A stretch of DNA of 64,000 nucleotides from FEN-1139 sp038207155 (GTDB lineage: Bacteria > Myxococcota_A > Polyangia > Polyangiales > Polyangiaceae). The DNA lies in contig JBBRAB010000003.1 of assembly GCA_038207155.1 (NCBI GenBank), forward strand, positions 124,001-188,000, given 5' to 3'. Shown here one piece after another: positions 1 to 9,300 of this stretch. Made by a program: the position numbers and the translations under genes. Position 1 is the stretch's first letter. Each line of letters starts with the position of its first letter. Under the pieces are notes generated by a model. That model was not told where the DNA came from. It made no database searches and was given only the letters and a program-made list of their open reading frames with translations.

Positions 1-705
1 ACCGATCGCGTGGACCGCGCTCTTGGTGTCGTGCTGGATCTTCTCAATCTTGTGGCTGATTTCCTCGGTGGCCTTAGCCGTTTCCTTGGCCAGCTCTTTG
101 ACCTCGTTGGCCACGACAGCGAACCCGCGACCGGCGGCTCCAGCGCGCGCGGCCTCAATCGTGGCATTGAGTGCCAGCAGGTTAGTCTGCTGGGCAATCG
201 ACGTGATCACCTTAATCACCTTGCCGATTTCAAGGCTCGATTGACTGAGCTTGTCGAAGGTCTCGTTCGTGGAGTCCGCAACCGCGACTGAGGAGCGTGC
301 CATGCGTGCCGCCTGGTCCGCGCTGCGCGAGATTTCCTTGATTGAGGCGATCATTTCCTCAGAGCCAGAGGCCACGATCGTCACGTTGTCCGAGACATGC
401 GCGCCAGCCTCGGACACAACGTTCGCTTGTGAGGCGGTTTCCTGGGAGGAGGTCGCCATCGTCTGACTGATTGACATCAGTTCTTCAGCCGATACCGACA
501 TGATCTGCGCGGTCTCACTGATCTGCGAAATATTCTCGCGCAGTCCACGCAGCAGCTCATTGACCGCGGAGGCGATCTGCCCCGTGAGGTCCGTGCCGTC
601 CTGCACGCATTCCTGAGTCAGGTCGCCGCGAGCCGCGGCGCGAACTGCGTTTAGAACCGCGTTCAGACGTGATTCCTGGTCTGGATTGCCTGGCTCGTTG
701 GTCAT
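1..705 (-). CDS. Soluble methyl-accepting chemotaxis protein (partial, C-terminus outside window)
   Basis: An ATG at 705 opens a frame that runs without a stop to the window edge, giving 235 N-terminal codons. The protein is a chemotaxis receptor whose helical hairpin docks CheA and CheW. Residues about 10-55 resemble a HAMP-type segment (NAVRAAARGDLTQ), followed by a long Ala/Ser/Thr-rich coiled coil, and the conserved hairpin tip lies near residues 165-205 (QQTNLLALNATIEAARAG, then GRGFAVVANEVKELA). There is no signal peptide or membrane segment, so it should be cytoplasmic, like FrzCD of Myxococcus xanthus; which pathway it serves cannot be told because no che genes are visible. It lies downstream of the isomerase gene on the same strand with a gap of about 170 bases. 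Family call is secure, subfamily is inference. Confidence 0.93.
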   Translation of the reverse strand, partial: MTNEPGNPDQESRLNAVLNAVRAAARGDLTQECVQDGTDLTGQIASAVNELLRGLRENISQISETAQIMSVSAEELMSISQTMATSSQETASQANVVSEAGAHVSDNVTIVASGSEEMIASIKEISRSADQAARMARSSVAVADSTNETFDKLSQSSLEIGKVIKVITSIAQQTNLLALNATIEAARAGAAGRGFAVVANEVKELAKETAKATEEISHKIEKIQHDTKSAVHAIG

Positions 706-872
706 GTTGAGATCTCACGCGAAGAGTGGGGCGGATGCGAAACCTGTCGACTCCAGCGGCCCCGCCACATCGTGCGCGGCCGCCCGTCTCCACATTGCAA
801 TACGGACCAGGGTCCGCGTGGCATAAGCCTGCGCCGGCGGATACTCAGCGCGACCCCCAGCAGTACTTGAGC

Positions 873-1823
873 TCAGCGGGGGGAGGAGGCTCCGGACGCT
901 ACCGGCGGGGACGAACGCGCGTTCAGGGTATTGAGCGCTTCGAGGCGTTCGGGGTGAACCTCGCGAATACTTTGCTGACGCGCCGCAGCCAGCCAAGCCT
1001 CGAGAGCTTGCTGTCCCCGCAGGTAGCGGAGATGAGCCGCAATGCGTGGGAGTTCCTCACTGAACGTTCGCGACGTCGCTGGGAGACTGCCTCGACGCCA
1101 GAGCACCGCGAAACGGCTGCCCTCGGCGACCGCTGTGGGGACGATCATCCCGTCTGCAATAGCCTTGGCAGCCTGAAACAGGGCCGGATTGACCTCCAAC
1201 TCAGGCACGTCGGTGGTTCCGTCGGCGCGAACCATCCCAAGGTCACCCCCGCGTTCCGCGGTGGCCTTGTCGAGCGTGACCTCGCGCGCGACCTGCTTCC
1301 AGACCTCGAGGCTGGCCGCACCCCGGACGCGTTTGAGAACGCCTGCGGCGCTGGCCTCGTCCGCGACCAGGATCCGAAACAGGCGCAGTCGTTCTGGCTG
1401 CTTAAACAGCTCGGGATGCCCGTCGAAAAAACTGCGAGTCTCGGCTTCGGTGATCGGCTGCTCGGTGAGGCGGGAGGTCTCGAGAGCCGTGACCAGGGCG
1501 CCCCGAAGCACATCACGACGGCGGTCGACTAACGTTAACCGCTTGTCGAGACCCGACTGACGTGCCTGGTTGTCCGTCAGCAACTGAGGCACCAAGCGCT
1601 GGTCAACGTAACTGAGCAGCTGCGCGGACGGCGTGCGCCCGAGCGCTTCGCGCTCGAGTCCGGAAAGAGACTCAAAGCGCTGCGTGAGCTGAGCTGCGCT
1701 GAGCGAGATGCTTCCCACCTTGAGCAGAACTGGCTCCGGCTCGGCATGGCTAACCGCGCCGAGCAGACCCAACAGCAGGACTGGGCGCCAGGACCTAGGC
1801 CAGAATCGTCGCCGAAGCTGCAT
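873..1823 (-). CDS. Periplasmic parvulin-type peptidyl-prolyl isomerase (SurA/PpiC-like)
   Basis: 316 residues. An N-terminal signal peptide (about residues 1-27, two Arg clusters then VLLLGLLGAVSHA) sends it to the periplasm. Residues 30-130 are helical with a SurA-like arrangement (KVGSISLSAAQLTQRF, then LLSYVDQRLVPQLL), and residues about 130-235 match a PpiC/rotamase fold: FDGHPELFKQPERLRLFRIL followed by the hallmark GGDLGMVRADG. The tail (residues 245-316) is helical and ends in a Ser/Pro-rich stretch. The expected role is folding of outer-membrane or secreted proteins by cis-trans prolyl isomerisation. The start ATG at 1823 is supported by the signal peptide. It follows the DNA methyltransferase gene on the same strand after 112 bases. 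Parvulin domains vary strongly, so activity is inferred from the fold only. Confidence 0.8.
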   Translation of the reverse strand: MQLRRRFWPRSWRPVLLLGLLGAVSHAEPEPVLLKVGSISLSAAQLTQRFESLSGLEREALGRTPSAQLLSYVDQRLVPQLLTDNQARQSGLDKRLTLVDRRRDVLRGALVTALETSRLTEQPITEAETRSFFDGHPELFKQPERLRLFRILVADEASAAGVLKRVRGAASLEVWKQVAREVTLDKATAERGGDLGMVRADGTTDVPELEVNPALFQAAKAIADGMIVPTAVAEGSRFAVLWRRGSLPATSRTFSEELPRIAAHLRYLRGQQALEAWLAAARQQSIREVHPERLEALNTLNARSSPPVASGASSPR

Positions 1824-1935
1824 CGAAGAAGGGTACTAGCGCGTAATTTGCTCAAGGCGAAGAGCGAGCCGCTAGGCGCTCCAAATCTCGCGAGGCAGCG
1901 CCCCAGGGGCTCCCGCCCGTCCGCGCGTCCGCGCG

Positions 1936-2970
1936 CTAGCCAGTCTTGGCAATCGCGAGGGCGCCCGGCTGCTTGGGCCCGCGCCGCAGCCCTGGACGCG
2001 TGACCAGTCTGGCATCCTGCAGGGTGGCATGGGCAGCCAGCCGCGTTCGCGCGATCGCCAGGGCCTCGGGATTCATGTCGATCCCAACGGCGGCGCGGCC
2101 GAGCTTGGCGCAGGCCTCGAGTGTAGTGCCACTGCCGGCGTAGGCGTCGATCACGAGATCCCCTGGTTCAGTCAGTGCGGAGACGAGACGCTCGAGCAGC
2201 GCCAGTGGCTTCTGCGTCGGGTAGCCTGTGCGCTCGCGTGCGACTGGCGCAATGATCCCAATATCCCAGACATCTCCGAGAGGCGTGCCTGGGCTGGCGG
2301 TCTCAGTCTTGCTTGAGCGGGCGCGGCGGCCCTCCGAGAACACGGCCTTCTGTTTTTTGTCACCCCAGGTCGCCAGGGTCGACGGCGCCAGCGGTTCATA
2401 CAGTTGATTGAAACAGGGTGCGACGTCCGAACGACGCACGTACCGCAGCAGCACATCATGAACCCGCTGGAAATTGGGAGTCTTGGCGGGCCAACGGCGG
2501 TAGCGCCAGATGATTTCCGAGGCAAAGCAGTCTCGGCCAAAGACCTCATCCAGCAGGACGCGGACGTAGTGACTCGTTTTCGGATCGACGTGCACCACCA
2601 GGCTGCCGCTATCGGCCAGGAGCTCACGCGCGGCGACCAAACGGGGCCAGAGCTCCTCGAGGTACTCGGACAAGTCCACCCAGCGGTCGTCAAAGGCGGG
2701 GCGCTCGGCGCGAGTTACCGCCCCCTGACTGTCGCGGCCGCGCACCACCTGAAGGTGCTGCCTGCCCGTGAAAAACGGCGGATCCAGGTACACTAGGCGC
2801 GCTCGCGCCGGCAGGGCGCGACCGAGTGCCGCCAGAGCAATGCTGTTGTCGCCCTCAATCAACGTGAGACTGCGATCGAGCGCCTCAGAGGCCAGCAGCT
2901 CGGCCGCAGGCGGCGCGGCGGGGGCTCGCTTGCCAGACCAGTCGAGACGAAGTGATCGAGGGGAACTCAT
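1936..2970 (-). CDS. Orphan site-specific DNA methyltransferase, beta-class order
   Basis: 344 residues from an ATG at 2970; a TTG 18 bases upstream could extend it but gives no conserved sequence. Motif IV (LVYLDPPFFTGRQHL) is near residue 60, and the SAM-binding motif I (DAYAGSGTTLEACAKLG, followed by VGIDMNPEAL) is near the C-terminus, around residues 280-305, with the target-recognition region between them. This IV-before-I order is that of beta-class enzymes, and DPPF favours N6-adenine methylation over N4-cytosine. Additional family signs are LWPRLVAARELLADSGSLVVHVD and YPTQKPLALLERLV. No restriction endonuclease is adjacent, so it is probably a solitary regulatory or housekeeping methylase; the recognition sequence cannot be read from the protein. 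It is divergent from trpS. Confidence 0.85.
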   Translation of the reverse strand: MSSPRSLRLDWSGKRAPAAPPAAELLASEALDRSLTLIEGDNSIALAALGRALPARARLVYLDPPFFTGRQHLQVVRGRDSQGAVTRAERPAFDDRWVDLSEYLEELWPRLVAARELLADSGSLVVHVDPKTSHYVRVLLDEVFGRDCFASEIIWRYRRWPAKTPNFQRVHDVLLRYVRRSDVAPCFNQLYEPLAPSTLATWGDKKQKAVFSEGRRARSSKTETASPGTPLGDVWDIGIIAPVARERTGYPTQKPLALLERLVSALTEPGDLVIDAYAGSGTTLEACAKLGRAAVGIDMNPEALAIARTRLAAHATLQDARLVTRPGLRRGPKQPGALAIAKTG

Positions 2971-3111
2971 GCCGAAGCATACTAACAACTACATGTAGGT
3001 ATTGGCCAAGTTCGGTGGACAGGCGCGCACACCCGACCTTGAGGCCGTTCCCCCGGACGACCGGCGTCCCGCCTTGCGAAGACGAGGCTCCGAGGGTAGC
3101 GAAACCCTGCC

Positions 3112-4125
3112 ATGAAGGTCACTCCACGCATTTTCTCGGGCATGCAGCCAACCGGCGAGCTTCACGTGGGCAACTACTTTGGAGCGCTGCGTCAGTGGGT
3201 GCGCCTGGCTCACGAAGGCACGCACGAGTCGATCTTCTGCATCGTGGATGCGCATGCCATCACGATCGACTTTGAGCCCAAGGAGATGCCCCGCCGAATC
3301 TTTGATACGGCCCTGACCTATCTTGCCGCTGGGATCGATCCCGAGCGCTCTCTGATCTTCGTGCAGAGCGATGTGCCAGAGCAGGCGGAACTGTCTTGGT
3401 ACCTAAGCACCGTGACTCCGATGGGCGATCTGCAGCGGATGACGCAGTTCAAGGAGAAGAGCGATCAGCACAAGGCCAACGTCAACGCTGGGCTCTTCAC
3501 CTACCCCATCTTGATGGCTGCCGACATCCTGGCCTATCGAGCAACGCTGGTTCCCGTGGGCAACGATCAGGTTCAACACCTCGAACTAGCGCGCGAAATC
3601 TGCCGCAAATTCAATGCGCGTTTCGGTGACGTGTTCCCCGAGCCGATGCCTCGACTGTCACCGACGCCGCGCATCATGGGACTCGACGGCAAGACCAAAA
3701 TGAGCAAATCGCGTGGCAACGCGGTCGGTCTCTTTGAGGAGCCAAAGGCCATCGAGAAAAAGCTCAAGGGCGCCTTCACCGACGAGCTGAAGCTGCGACG
3801 GGGCGATCCGGGGCGCCCTGAAGTGTGCAATGTGTTCACCCTTCACGGCGCCGTCACGTCCGACGACAAGCGCGCCGAGATCGAGACATCGTGTCGTTCC
3901 GGTGAGCTGGGCTGTGGGGACTGCAAACAGTGGTTGTGCGAGCAGCTGAAGGCCGAGCTGACGCCGCTGCGCACACGTGCCGCGGAGCTGCGAGCGGAAC
4001 CGCAGGAGGTCTTGACCGTCCTGTCCGAAGGCGCTGAGCGAGCGCGAGCAATCGCGCAAACGACGCTCAAAGATGTTCGCTCGTCGATGGGGCTCGGCGT
4101 TCCCAAGAGTGCGAAATTCAAGTGA
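3112..4125 (+). CDS. trpS: Tryptophanyl-tRNA synthetase
   Basis: 337 residues, the normal length for bacterial TrpRS. It charges tRNA-Trp with tryptophan at the expense of ATP. The class I HIGH-type motif is seen at residues 14-21 (TGELHVGN) and the KMSKS loop at residues 196-200 (KTKMSKSRGN). Between them stand typical family segments: CIVDAHAIT, LSWYLSTVTPMGDL and ADILAYRATLVPVGNDQ, which shape the tryptophan pocket. The ATG at 3112 is preceded by a small hairpin-forming stretch (agggtagcgaaaccct) rather than a good ribosome site. The stop overlaps the GTG start of the next gene by four bases, so the downstream lipoprotein is probably translationally coupled. Confidence 0.97.
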   Translation: MKVTPRIFSGMQPTGELHVGNYFGALRQWVRLAHEGTHESIFCIVDAHAITIDFEPKEMPRRIFDTALTYLAAGIDPERSLIFVQSDVPEQAELSWYLSTVTPMGDLQRMTQFKEKSDQHKANVNAGLFTYPILMAADILAYRATLVPVGNDQVQHLELAREICRKFNARFGDVFPEPMPRLSPTPRIMGLDGKTKMSKSRGNAVGLFEEPKAIEKKLKGAFTDELKLRRGDPGRPEVCNVFTLHGAVTSDDKRAEIETSCRSGELGCGDCKQWLCEQLKAELTPLRTRAAELRAEPQEVLTVLSEGAERARAIAQTTLKDVRSSMGLGVPKSAKFK

Positions 4126-4592
4126 GAGAGCTGCTACGAGCACTGGGTTTGTTGGCGTCGCTCGCTCTTCTAGCGGCCTGTCGTCGTGAAGCGATTGACG
4201 AGAATCCGGAGCGTCTCGTAGCAGAGTTCATTTTGCGCATGCAGCGCGTGCACGGTGATGCGCGCGCGGGTCGGGCGGCATTTGAGCTGCTTTACGCGCC
4301 TGCTCAGAAAAACCTGACCGAACGGGCCACCCGCGCTACCGCGCTCGTGGGGCGCAAAGTCGCTCCTGAGGAAATGCTCGCGCCCACACGCTTCAGTCTC
4401 GCGTTCACACCACGTCGCATCTCTGCCCAGATCCACGGTGAGACCGCGGACGTGACCTTGCAGGCCGCACCGCCCTCGCTCGAGCATCGCGAGATCCGCT
4501 GCGTGCGCGAAGCAGGCCACTGGCGCATTGCCTTGGAGCTGCCGCCGCTGTCCCCGATTCAGCGTCGAAAGGTGCTCGAGAGCGGCGAATAG
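4122..4592 (+). CDS. Putative lipoprotein coupled to trpS, unknown function
   Basis: 156 residues beginning at a GTG that overlaps the trpS stop (GTGA). The N-terminus is a lipoprotein signal: RALGLLASLALLAAC, with lipobox LLAAC and Cys near residue 20. The mature part is a small domain, starting with a helix (ENPERLVAEFILRMQRVHG) and ending in short beta-prone segments (FTPRRISAQIHGETADVTLQ, REIRCVREAGHWRIALELP). The last of these resembles the NTF2-like or DUF4878-type folds found in many small lipoproteins, where a tryptophan-containing strand ends the domain, but that is only a visual impression. No catalytic motif is visible. Co-transcription with trpS is likely; a functional link is not implied. 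Confidence 0.75.
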   Translation: MRELLRALGLLASLALLAACRREAIDENPERLVAEFILRMQRVHGDARAGRAAFELLYAPAQKNLTERATRATALVGRKVAPEEMLAPTRFSLAFTPRRISAQIHGETADVTLQAAPPSLEHREIRCVREAGHWRIALELPPLSPIQRRKVLESGE

Positions 4593-4639
4593 CCGAGCTG
4601 CTCAAGGCGGCGCTGCCGCGCAACAGCCTCGAACAAAAA

Positions 4640-4670
4640 GCATCAAGGCCCCAGAGTGGGGCCTTGATGC
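4640..4670 (-). terminator. Rho-independent terminator of cdnL
   Basis: A perfect 14-bp stem with a GAG loop: the left arm is 4640-4653 (gcatcaaggcccca) and the right arm is 4657-4670. Read on the minus strand the stem is followed by CTTTTTGTTC, so it is oriented to end cdnL transcription. On the plus strand there is no T-run, though the hairpin may also slow transcripts of the converging trpS unit. Confidence 0.88.
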
Positions 4671-4693
4671 TCGCGCGCTAGCTCAGATCCGAG

Positions 4694-5200
4694 TTAGTTC
4701 GAAAAGAAGATTGCTTCGATCTCGGTTTTCACATCTTCTTCGGTCTGCTCGCGGGCAATCGCGATCTCCTTGACGATCAAGGAGCGGGCCGTGTCGAGCA
4801 TGCGACGCTCTCCGAAGGAAAGCTGCTTGCTCGCCTTCAGACGGTAGAGATCACGCAACACTTCAGCAACATCGTAGATGGAGCCGGTCTTGATCTTGTC
4901 CATGAAACCGCGGTACCGGCGATTCCAGGTCTGCGTGTCAAAGCCGATCGTGCGCTCGCGCAAAATATCGAAAATCTCGCGGATTTCCAGCTCAGTGATG
5001 ACTTGGCGTAAACCGACGGCATTCGCATTCGCGACGGGGACCATAATCTTACGGTCAGTGTCTAGAATCCGCAGCACGTAGAAGCGCTGTCGAGAGCCGG
5101 CGATATCCTTCTCGTCAATGCTGATGACCTCGGCCACACCCTGGGCCGGGTAAACCGCCTTGTCGCCGACCTTGAACTCGACATCCTGACTTGGCTGCAT
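4694..5200 (-). CDS. cdnL: CdnL/CarD-family RNA polymerase-binding regulator
   Basis: 168 residues, very close in layout to the essential M. xanthus CdnL. Residues 8-65 form the Tudor-like RNAP-interacting domain (FKVGDKAVYPAQGVAEV, RQRFYVLRILDTDRKIMVPV); residues 66-165 form the helical DNA-interacting domain with the conserved TWNRRYRGFM (Trp92), DVAEVLRDLYRL and LSFGERRMLDTARSLIVKE. The family binds the beta subunit and stabilises open complexes at sigma-A promoters such as rRNA promoters. It lacks the AT-hook extension of CarD itself, so the CdnL type is the better name. The start is fixed by a strong ribosome site (AAAGGAGAG, then gaagc before ATG). It has its own promoter about 200 bases upstream and a strong terminator. 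Confidence 0.96.
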   Translation of the reverse strand: MQPSQDVEFKVGDKAVYPAQGVAEVISIDEKDIAGSRQRFYVLRILDTDRKIMVPVANANAVGLRQVITELEIREIFDILRERTIGFDTQTWNRRYRGFMDKIKTGSIYDVAEVLRDLYRLKASKQLSFGERRMLDTARSLIVKEIAIAREQTEEDVKTEIEAIFFSN

Positions 5201-5404
5201 GCTTCTCTCCTTTGGGGACCGTCTGTTCGAGAGCTTGAGAGCCCTTCGAACAGAAGTTCCGGCGACCTACCGCGAACGACATTCGGGTCGTAAGCTCGGT
5301 TCCAACACTTGGGGCTTGGGTTTCATTCCGTCATCGTACGGCAGCAAATGCTCGGCGAACCGACGGTCCAAGCCAGCCTCAGGTCAGAGGTCGCCAGGCG
5401 TCGG

Positions 5405-5433
5405 ACTCTACTTCGCCAAACCCGATTTGTCAA
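5405..5433 (-). promoter_or_regulatory. Sigma-70-type promoter for cdnL
   Basis: On the minus strand TTGACA (5433-5428) and TAGAGT (5410-5405) are separated by exactly 17 bases. The predicted start is near 5397, which leaves an untranslated leader of nearly 200 bases before the cdnL ATG. Three CAAATA(T) repeats lie just upstream at 5446-5473. Confidence 0.65.
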
Positions 5434-5445
5434 CGTAGATTCCGA

Positions 5446-5473
5446 CAAATAGTCCAAATATGCCGTCAAATAT
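5446..5473 (-). promoter_or_regulatory. Direct repeats upstream of the cdnL promoter
   Basis: CAAATA at 5446-5451 and CAAATAT at 5455-5461 and 5467-5473 stand out as AT-rich in GC-rich DNA. They lie about 13-40 bases upstream of the -35 box of the cdnL promoter, the place of an UP element or an activator site. Function is inference. Confidence 0.35.
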
Positions 5474-5878
5474 GGCACATTTTTCATGAAACGGCGAGGC
5501 AGTTCCAGCGGCGTGTTCAGCGCTGACAGATTTCCGCGCAACTTTCCGCCGGCAGTGACGCAACCCCCCGGCTGCGTTCAGCTACGACGAGCCACCCCTC
5601 GAGCGGCCTCCGCCCGGTCCGCAGCAATGCGGCTGAAGTGCGGCTCAGCCCCTGCGGTCTCCGTCTGCAGGACATGCACCCCAACGTCGGGTCTCCCTGC
5701 TCAAACCCTCGGCCAATGGTTCGCGGCGCAGATGTCTCTCCACTGCGCGTACGTCCCGTGCTCGCTCGGTTCGCCAGTAGCGCTCAGCCGCTGCCGGCGC
5801 ACAGGAGGCGTTGGACTGAGGACAGAGCTGAGTTCGACGACTGCCGTTCCGACCGCGGCAGTGACTCCATGGGAGATC

Positions 5879-6052
5879 GCGCTGCCTGCGCGGTCGTATC
5901 GTTGCGGCGAACACCTTAAGCATCTCGCCACGCGTTCTTGTGCTGCTTGCGCAGCCGCGCCGTACGCGCTGCCTGCGCAGTCGTGTCGTTGCGGCGAATA
6001 TCTCAAGCGTCTCGCCACGCGTTCTTATGCTGCCTGCGCAGTCCTGCAGTCG
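5879..6052. repeat. Two tandem copies of an 87-bp sequence
   Basis: Copy one is 5879-5965 and copy two 5966-6052. Both start gcgctgcctgcgc and share gttgcggcgaa, ctcgccacgcgttctt and gctgc-ttgcgcag with scattered substitutions, many of them C/T or A/G changes. The unit length is divisible by three, yet neither strand offers a credible gene. The origin is unknown. Confidence 0.75.
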
Positions 6053-6060
6053 CGGCCAAG

Positions 6061-6198
6061 CTACTTCTTCTTCGGATCCTTGCCGACAGGTGACGAAAGA
6101 CCGGCTTGGCGCGTTGCAAGCTCCGTCTTGGACTGGGTCTTGACCGCGTCCTTCTGATTTTTGCCCTTTTGCTTGGCCTTCGGAGATTTATCACCCAT
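6061..6198 (-). CDS. Small basic MGDKSPK-type protein
   Basis: 45 residues, starting MGDKSPKAKQKGKNQKD and ending VGKDPKKK. Small proteins that begin MGDKSPK(S/A)KQ are found in many proteobacteria and planctomycetes and have no assigned function; they are rich in Lys and Gln and probably disordered. The start at 6198 is supported by GAAAGAGG placed six bases upstream. It is encoded just downstream of the glucan synthase gene on the same strand, with a gap of about 125 bases, so it could be co-transcribed. The longer frame extending upstream to 6378 overlaps the end of the glucan synthase gene and is not needed. Family recognition is from memory of the motif. Confidence 0.7.
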   Translation of the reverse strand: MGDKSPKAKQKGKNQKDAVKTQSKTELATRQAGLSSPVGKDPKKK

Positions 6199-6322
6199 CT
6201 GTGCCTCTTTCCGATGGCAATGGCCACCAAGCGTCAGCCTCTGCCTGTTCCTGCGGAAGCGCAAGCTCCAAAGCGCGGATCGTCGGCTTGAGCTGCGAAG
6301 CCGGAGGCAGAGTCGCCACCAG

Positions 6323-9300
6323 CTAAGTGCAGCTTCCCTCCGAAGCGAGCCACAACTCCACGTCGTGCTCTCCCCCATCGTCGCGCAGCGGAACGTAGCC
6401 CCCGGACTGCTCAGCGCCGTAACAAACCAGCCGAGAAACAGCGCTTCCGGCAGTCTGCGGTCCGTGCACTCGAATATGATACCGCGTGCTGCGATAGCGG
6501 TAGTGCAGCTCGAACTCAGTCCAGTCGCTCGGCATCAGAGGCTCAATAAACAAACGATCGACCTCGAGACGTACGCCAAGCAACGATTCGACTGCGAGAC
6601 GGTACATCCATCCGGCAGCCCCCGTGTACCAAGTCCAACCGCCGCGCCCCGCATGTTTGGGGTTCGTGTACACGTCGGCGGCCATCACATAGGGCTCAAC
6701 CTTGTAGCGTTCGATGGCAGCTTGCGTCCCGCCGTGTCGCACGGGATTGATCAGTCCAAACAGCTCCCAAGCCTTCGAACTATTGCCCGACGCGGCAAAG
6801 GCCATCACCGCCCAGACCGCTGCATGGGTGTATTGGCCCCCATTTTCGCGCACCCCAGGCACGTAGCCCTTAACGTAACCCGGGTTGGAGTCCGAGCGAT
6901 CAAACGGCGGATCGAAGAGCCGTATCAGCCCGAGCTCGCGATCGACGAGACGCGCGTCGAGCGACGCAAGTGCCGTCTTGGCTCGCTCGGGACTGCCTAC
7001 CTGACTGAGCGTGGCCCAGCTTTGCGGTAGGGAATCGATCTGACAGTCTACGCCGCTGGCCGTTCCGAGGGCCTCCCCGTCGTCAAAGTACGCGCGTCGG
7101 TACCATTGCCCATCCCAGCCGTGTTGCGAGATCGCTTCGGTGAGTCCAGCTGCTGCCGCCAGACACCGCTCAGCGAAGGCCTCGTCACCTTGCAGTCTGG
7201 CGATCTTGACAAATCTCACGAGAACGTCGTGAAGGAAGAACGCCAGCCAGACGCTTTCGCCTTCGCCTCGCTCTCCCACCAGATTCATTCCGTCGTTCCA
7301 ATCGCCTGTGCCCATCAACGGAAGTCCATGGACTCCCACGCGAAGGCCGTTTTCGATGGCCCGCACACAGTGCTCATAGAGGGTACCCGTCTCCTCCGAG
7401 CGTAGCGGCAGGTCGTAGTAGCTGTCCTCGTCTGGCTTAACTGGACGACCTTCGAGAAAGGCCGTTCGTTCGCTCAGCACACCGACATCACCGAGCGTCT
7501 CGATGTATCGGCAGGTGGCGTAGGGGAGCCAGAGGTAGTCATCCGAGATGCGGGTACGGACGCCGCGTCCCATCGGCGGGTGCCACCAGTGCTGAACGTC
7601 TCCCTCGCGGAACTGGCGTTCCGATGATCTCACCAGCTGCTCGCGCAAAATGGCCGGTGCCGCATGCACTAGGGACATCGCGTCTTGGAGCTGGTCTCGG
7701 AATCCGAAGGCCCCGCCGGACTGGTAGAAACCACTGCGGCCCCACAGGCGCGCCGAGAGCACCTGATATATCAGCCAGCCATTGGTCAGAAAGTTCAGCG
7801 CAGGGTCGGGTGTCTGAACGTGAATGGCGCCAAGGGTGTGGTTCCAATAGTCCCAGACCCGGTCCAAGGCCGAGCGTGCCGCGCCGACCCCGCGAAAGCG
7901 ATGAATGAGCGTCTGCGCATCCGCGAGATCAAAGCCGGAGCCGAAAGTGAAGGCCACCTCGTGCTCCTCGCCCGCAGCGAGCTCAACCATGACCTGCATC
8001 GCCATGCACGGGTCCAAGGCCGGACCCACGCGCCCCGAGAGCCAAGTCCTTTTGAGGCAGGCGGGACGCGCCAAACTGCCATTGCGTCCGACAAATTCGA
8101 GTCGGTCACCCGTGATCGAGCGGAGCTCCTCACTGCAGTCAAGGAACGCCACCCGGCGCGCAAACTCGTTTCCGTAGGGGTTGCGCCCGATTATCGCACC
8201 ACTGCCCGCGTCCAGCTCAGTCACGACGTGCTGGAAGCTCTTGGCGCGGCTCTCGCCGAGCACTAGCTCGAACAGTCCGGTGAGTGACAGTCGACGCGGG
8301 CGGTTCGAGCGGTTCGTCAACTTGAACAGCACGAACTTGAGTGGTGCGTCGGTGGCCACGAAGGTGCGTAGCTCACTCTCAATACCATCTTCTCTGTACT
8401 CAAATACGCTGTAGCCGAAGCCATGGCGCGTGGTGTAAGGCCCTGTGCCGCCCGCGGGCATCGGAGTGGGCGACCAGAAGTGACCGGTGTCTTCGTCGCG
8501 AACGTAGAATGCTTCCCCGCTCGGATCGGTGATCGGGTCATTGTGCCAGGGGGTCAGGCGGTAGTTGTGGGCGTTCTCACTCCAGCTGTAGGCGCTGCCG
8601 GATTCACTGATGATGCTTCCAAAGTAGGGGTTAGCGAGCACATTGACCCAGGGCGCTGGCGTTCTGGCGCCCTCGTGGGTGACCATCACGTACTCGCGAC
8701 CGTCGGGGGTGAACCCTCCACGGCCGTTCCAGCTGGCGAGATCTGGGCGCGCGAGCTGGCCTGAGGGTTTTGTGCCGCGACGTGGTTCCGCGCGGCGTTC
8801 TCGAGCAGCGAACCAGGGAACCCGAGGCTCGATCGGGGGAAGTCGATTGATCTGCTCAGCTAGGGTTCCGTCGCTGTCGACCAAGACGAGGCGAGCCACC
8901 GTTTGCAGCAGTACCTTGTCCTCCTCGGAAATCTGATCGGTGCGGCAGAGAAAAATGCCGTTCGAGCGATCGAGCCGTTCCGCTTGACCTAGGCTGGCGA
9001 TGACGTCGCGGATCTCTTCCTGCAGCACCTGTCGATAGCCCGAGGGGTCGTCGTTCCAAATCACCAGATCAGCCGCCACGCCCTTAAGCCGGAAATAGGC
9101 GTGCGCTTGCACTAACTGGCGAACCAGCCCCAGGAATTGGCGATCAGCAATCTTTACCAGACAGATCGGCAGGTCTCCCGAAATGGCGTAGGCCCAAAGG
9201 GCGGACTGATCCCGGTGATTGCGCGCCAGAACATTGCGTGGTGCTCTCAGGGTGGGGTTGGCGTACAGGACGTGGCCCGCCAGGCGCTCGTACAGCTGAG

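Larger units (their letters stand above)
5434..6060. other. Gene-poor stretch upstream of cdnL
   Basis: About 630 bases upstream of the cdnL promoter contain no convincing gene. An open plus-strand frame of 223 codons (5486-6157) runs through it but has no ribosome site, an unusual Cys/Arg/Ser composition and covers the end of the small minus-strand gene at 6061; I treat it as noise. The only structure is the 87-bp tandem repeat at 5879-6052. Confidence 0.5.

Noticed and set aside
5486..6157. 223-codon plus-strand frame
   Set aside because: No ribosome site, odd composition, and it overlaps the better-supported 45-residue minus-strand gene.
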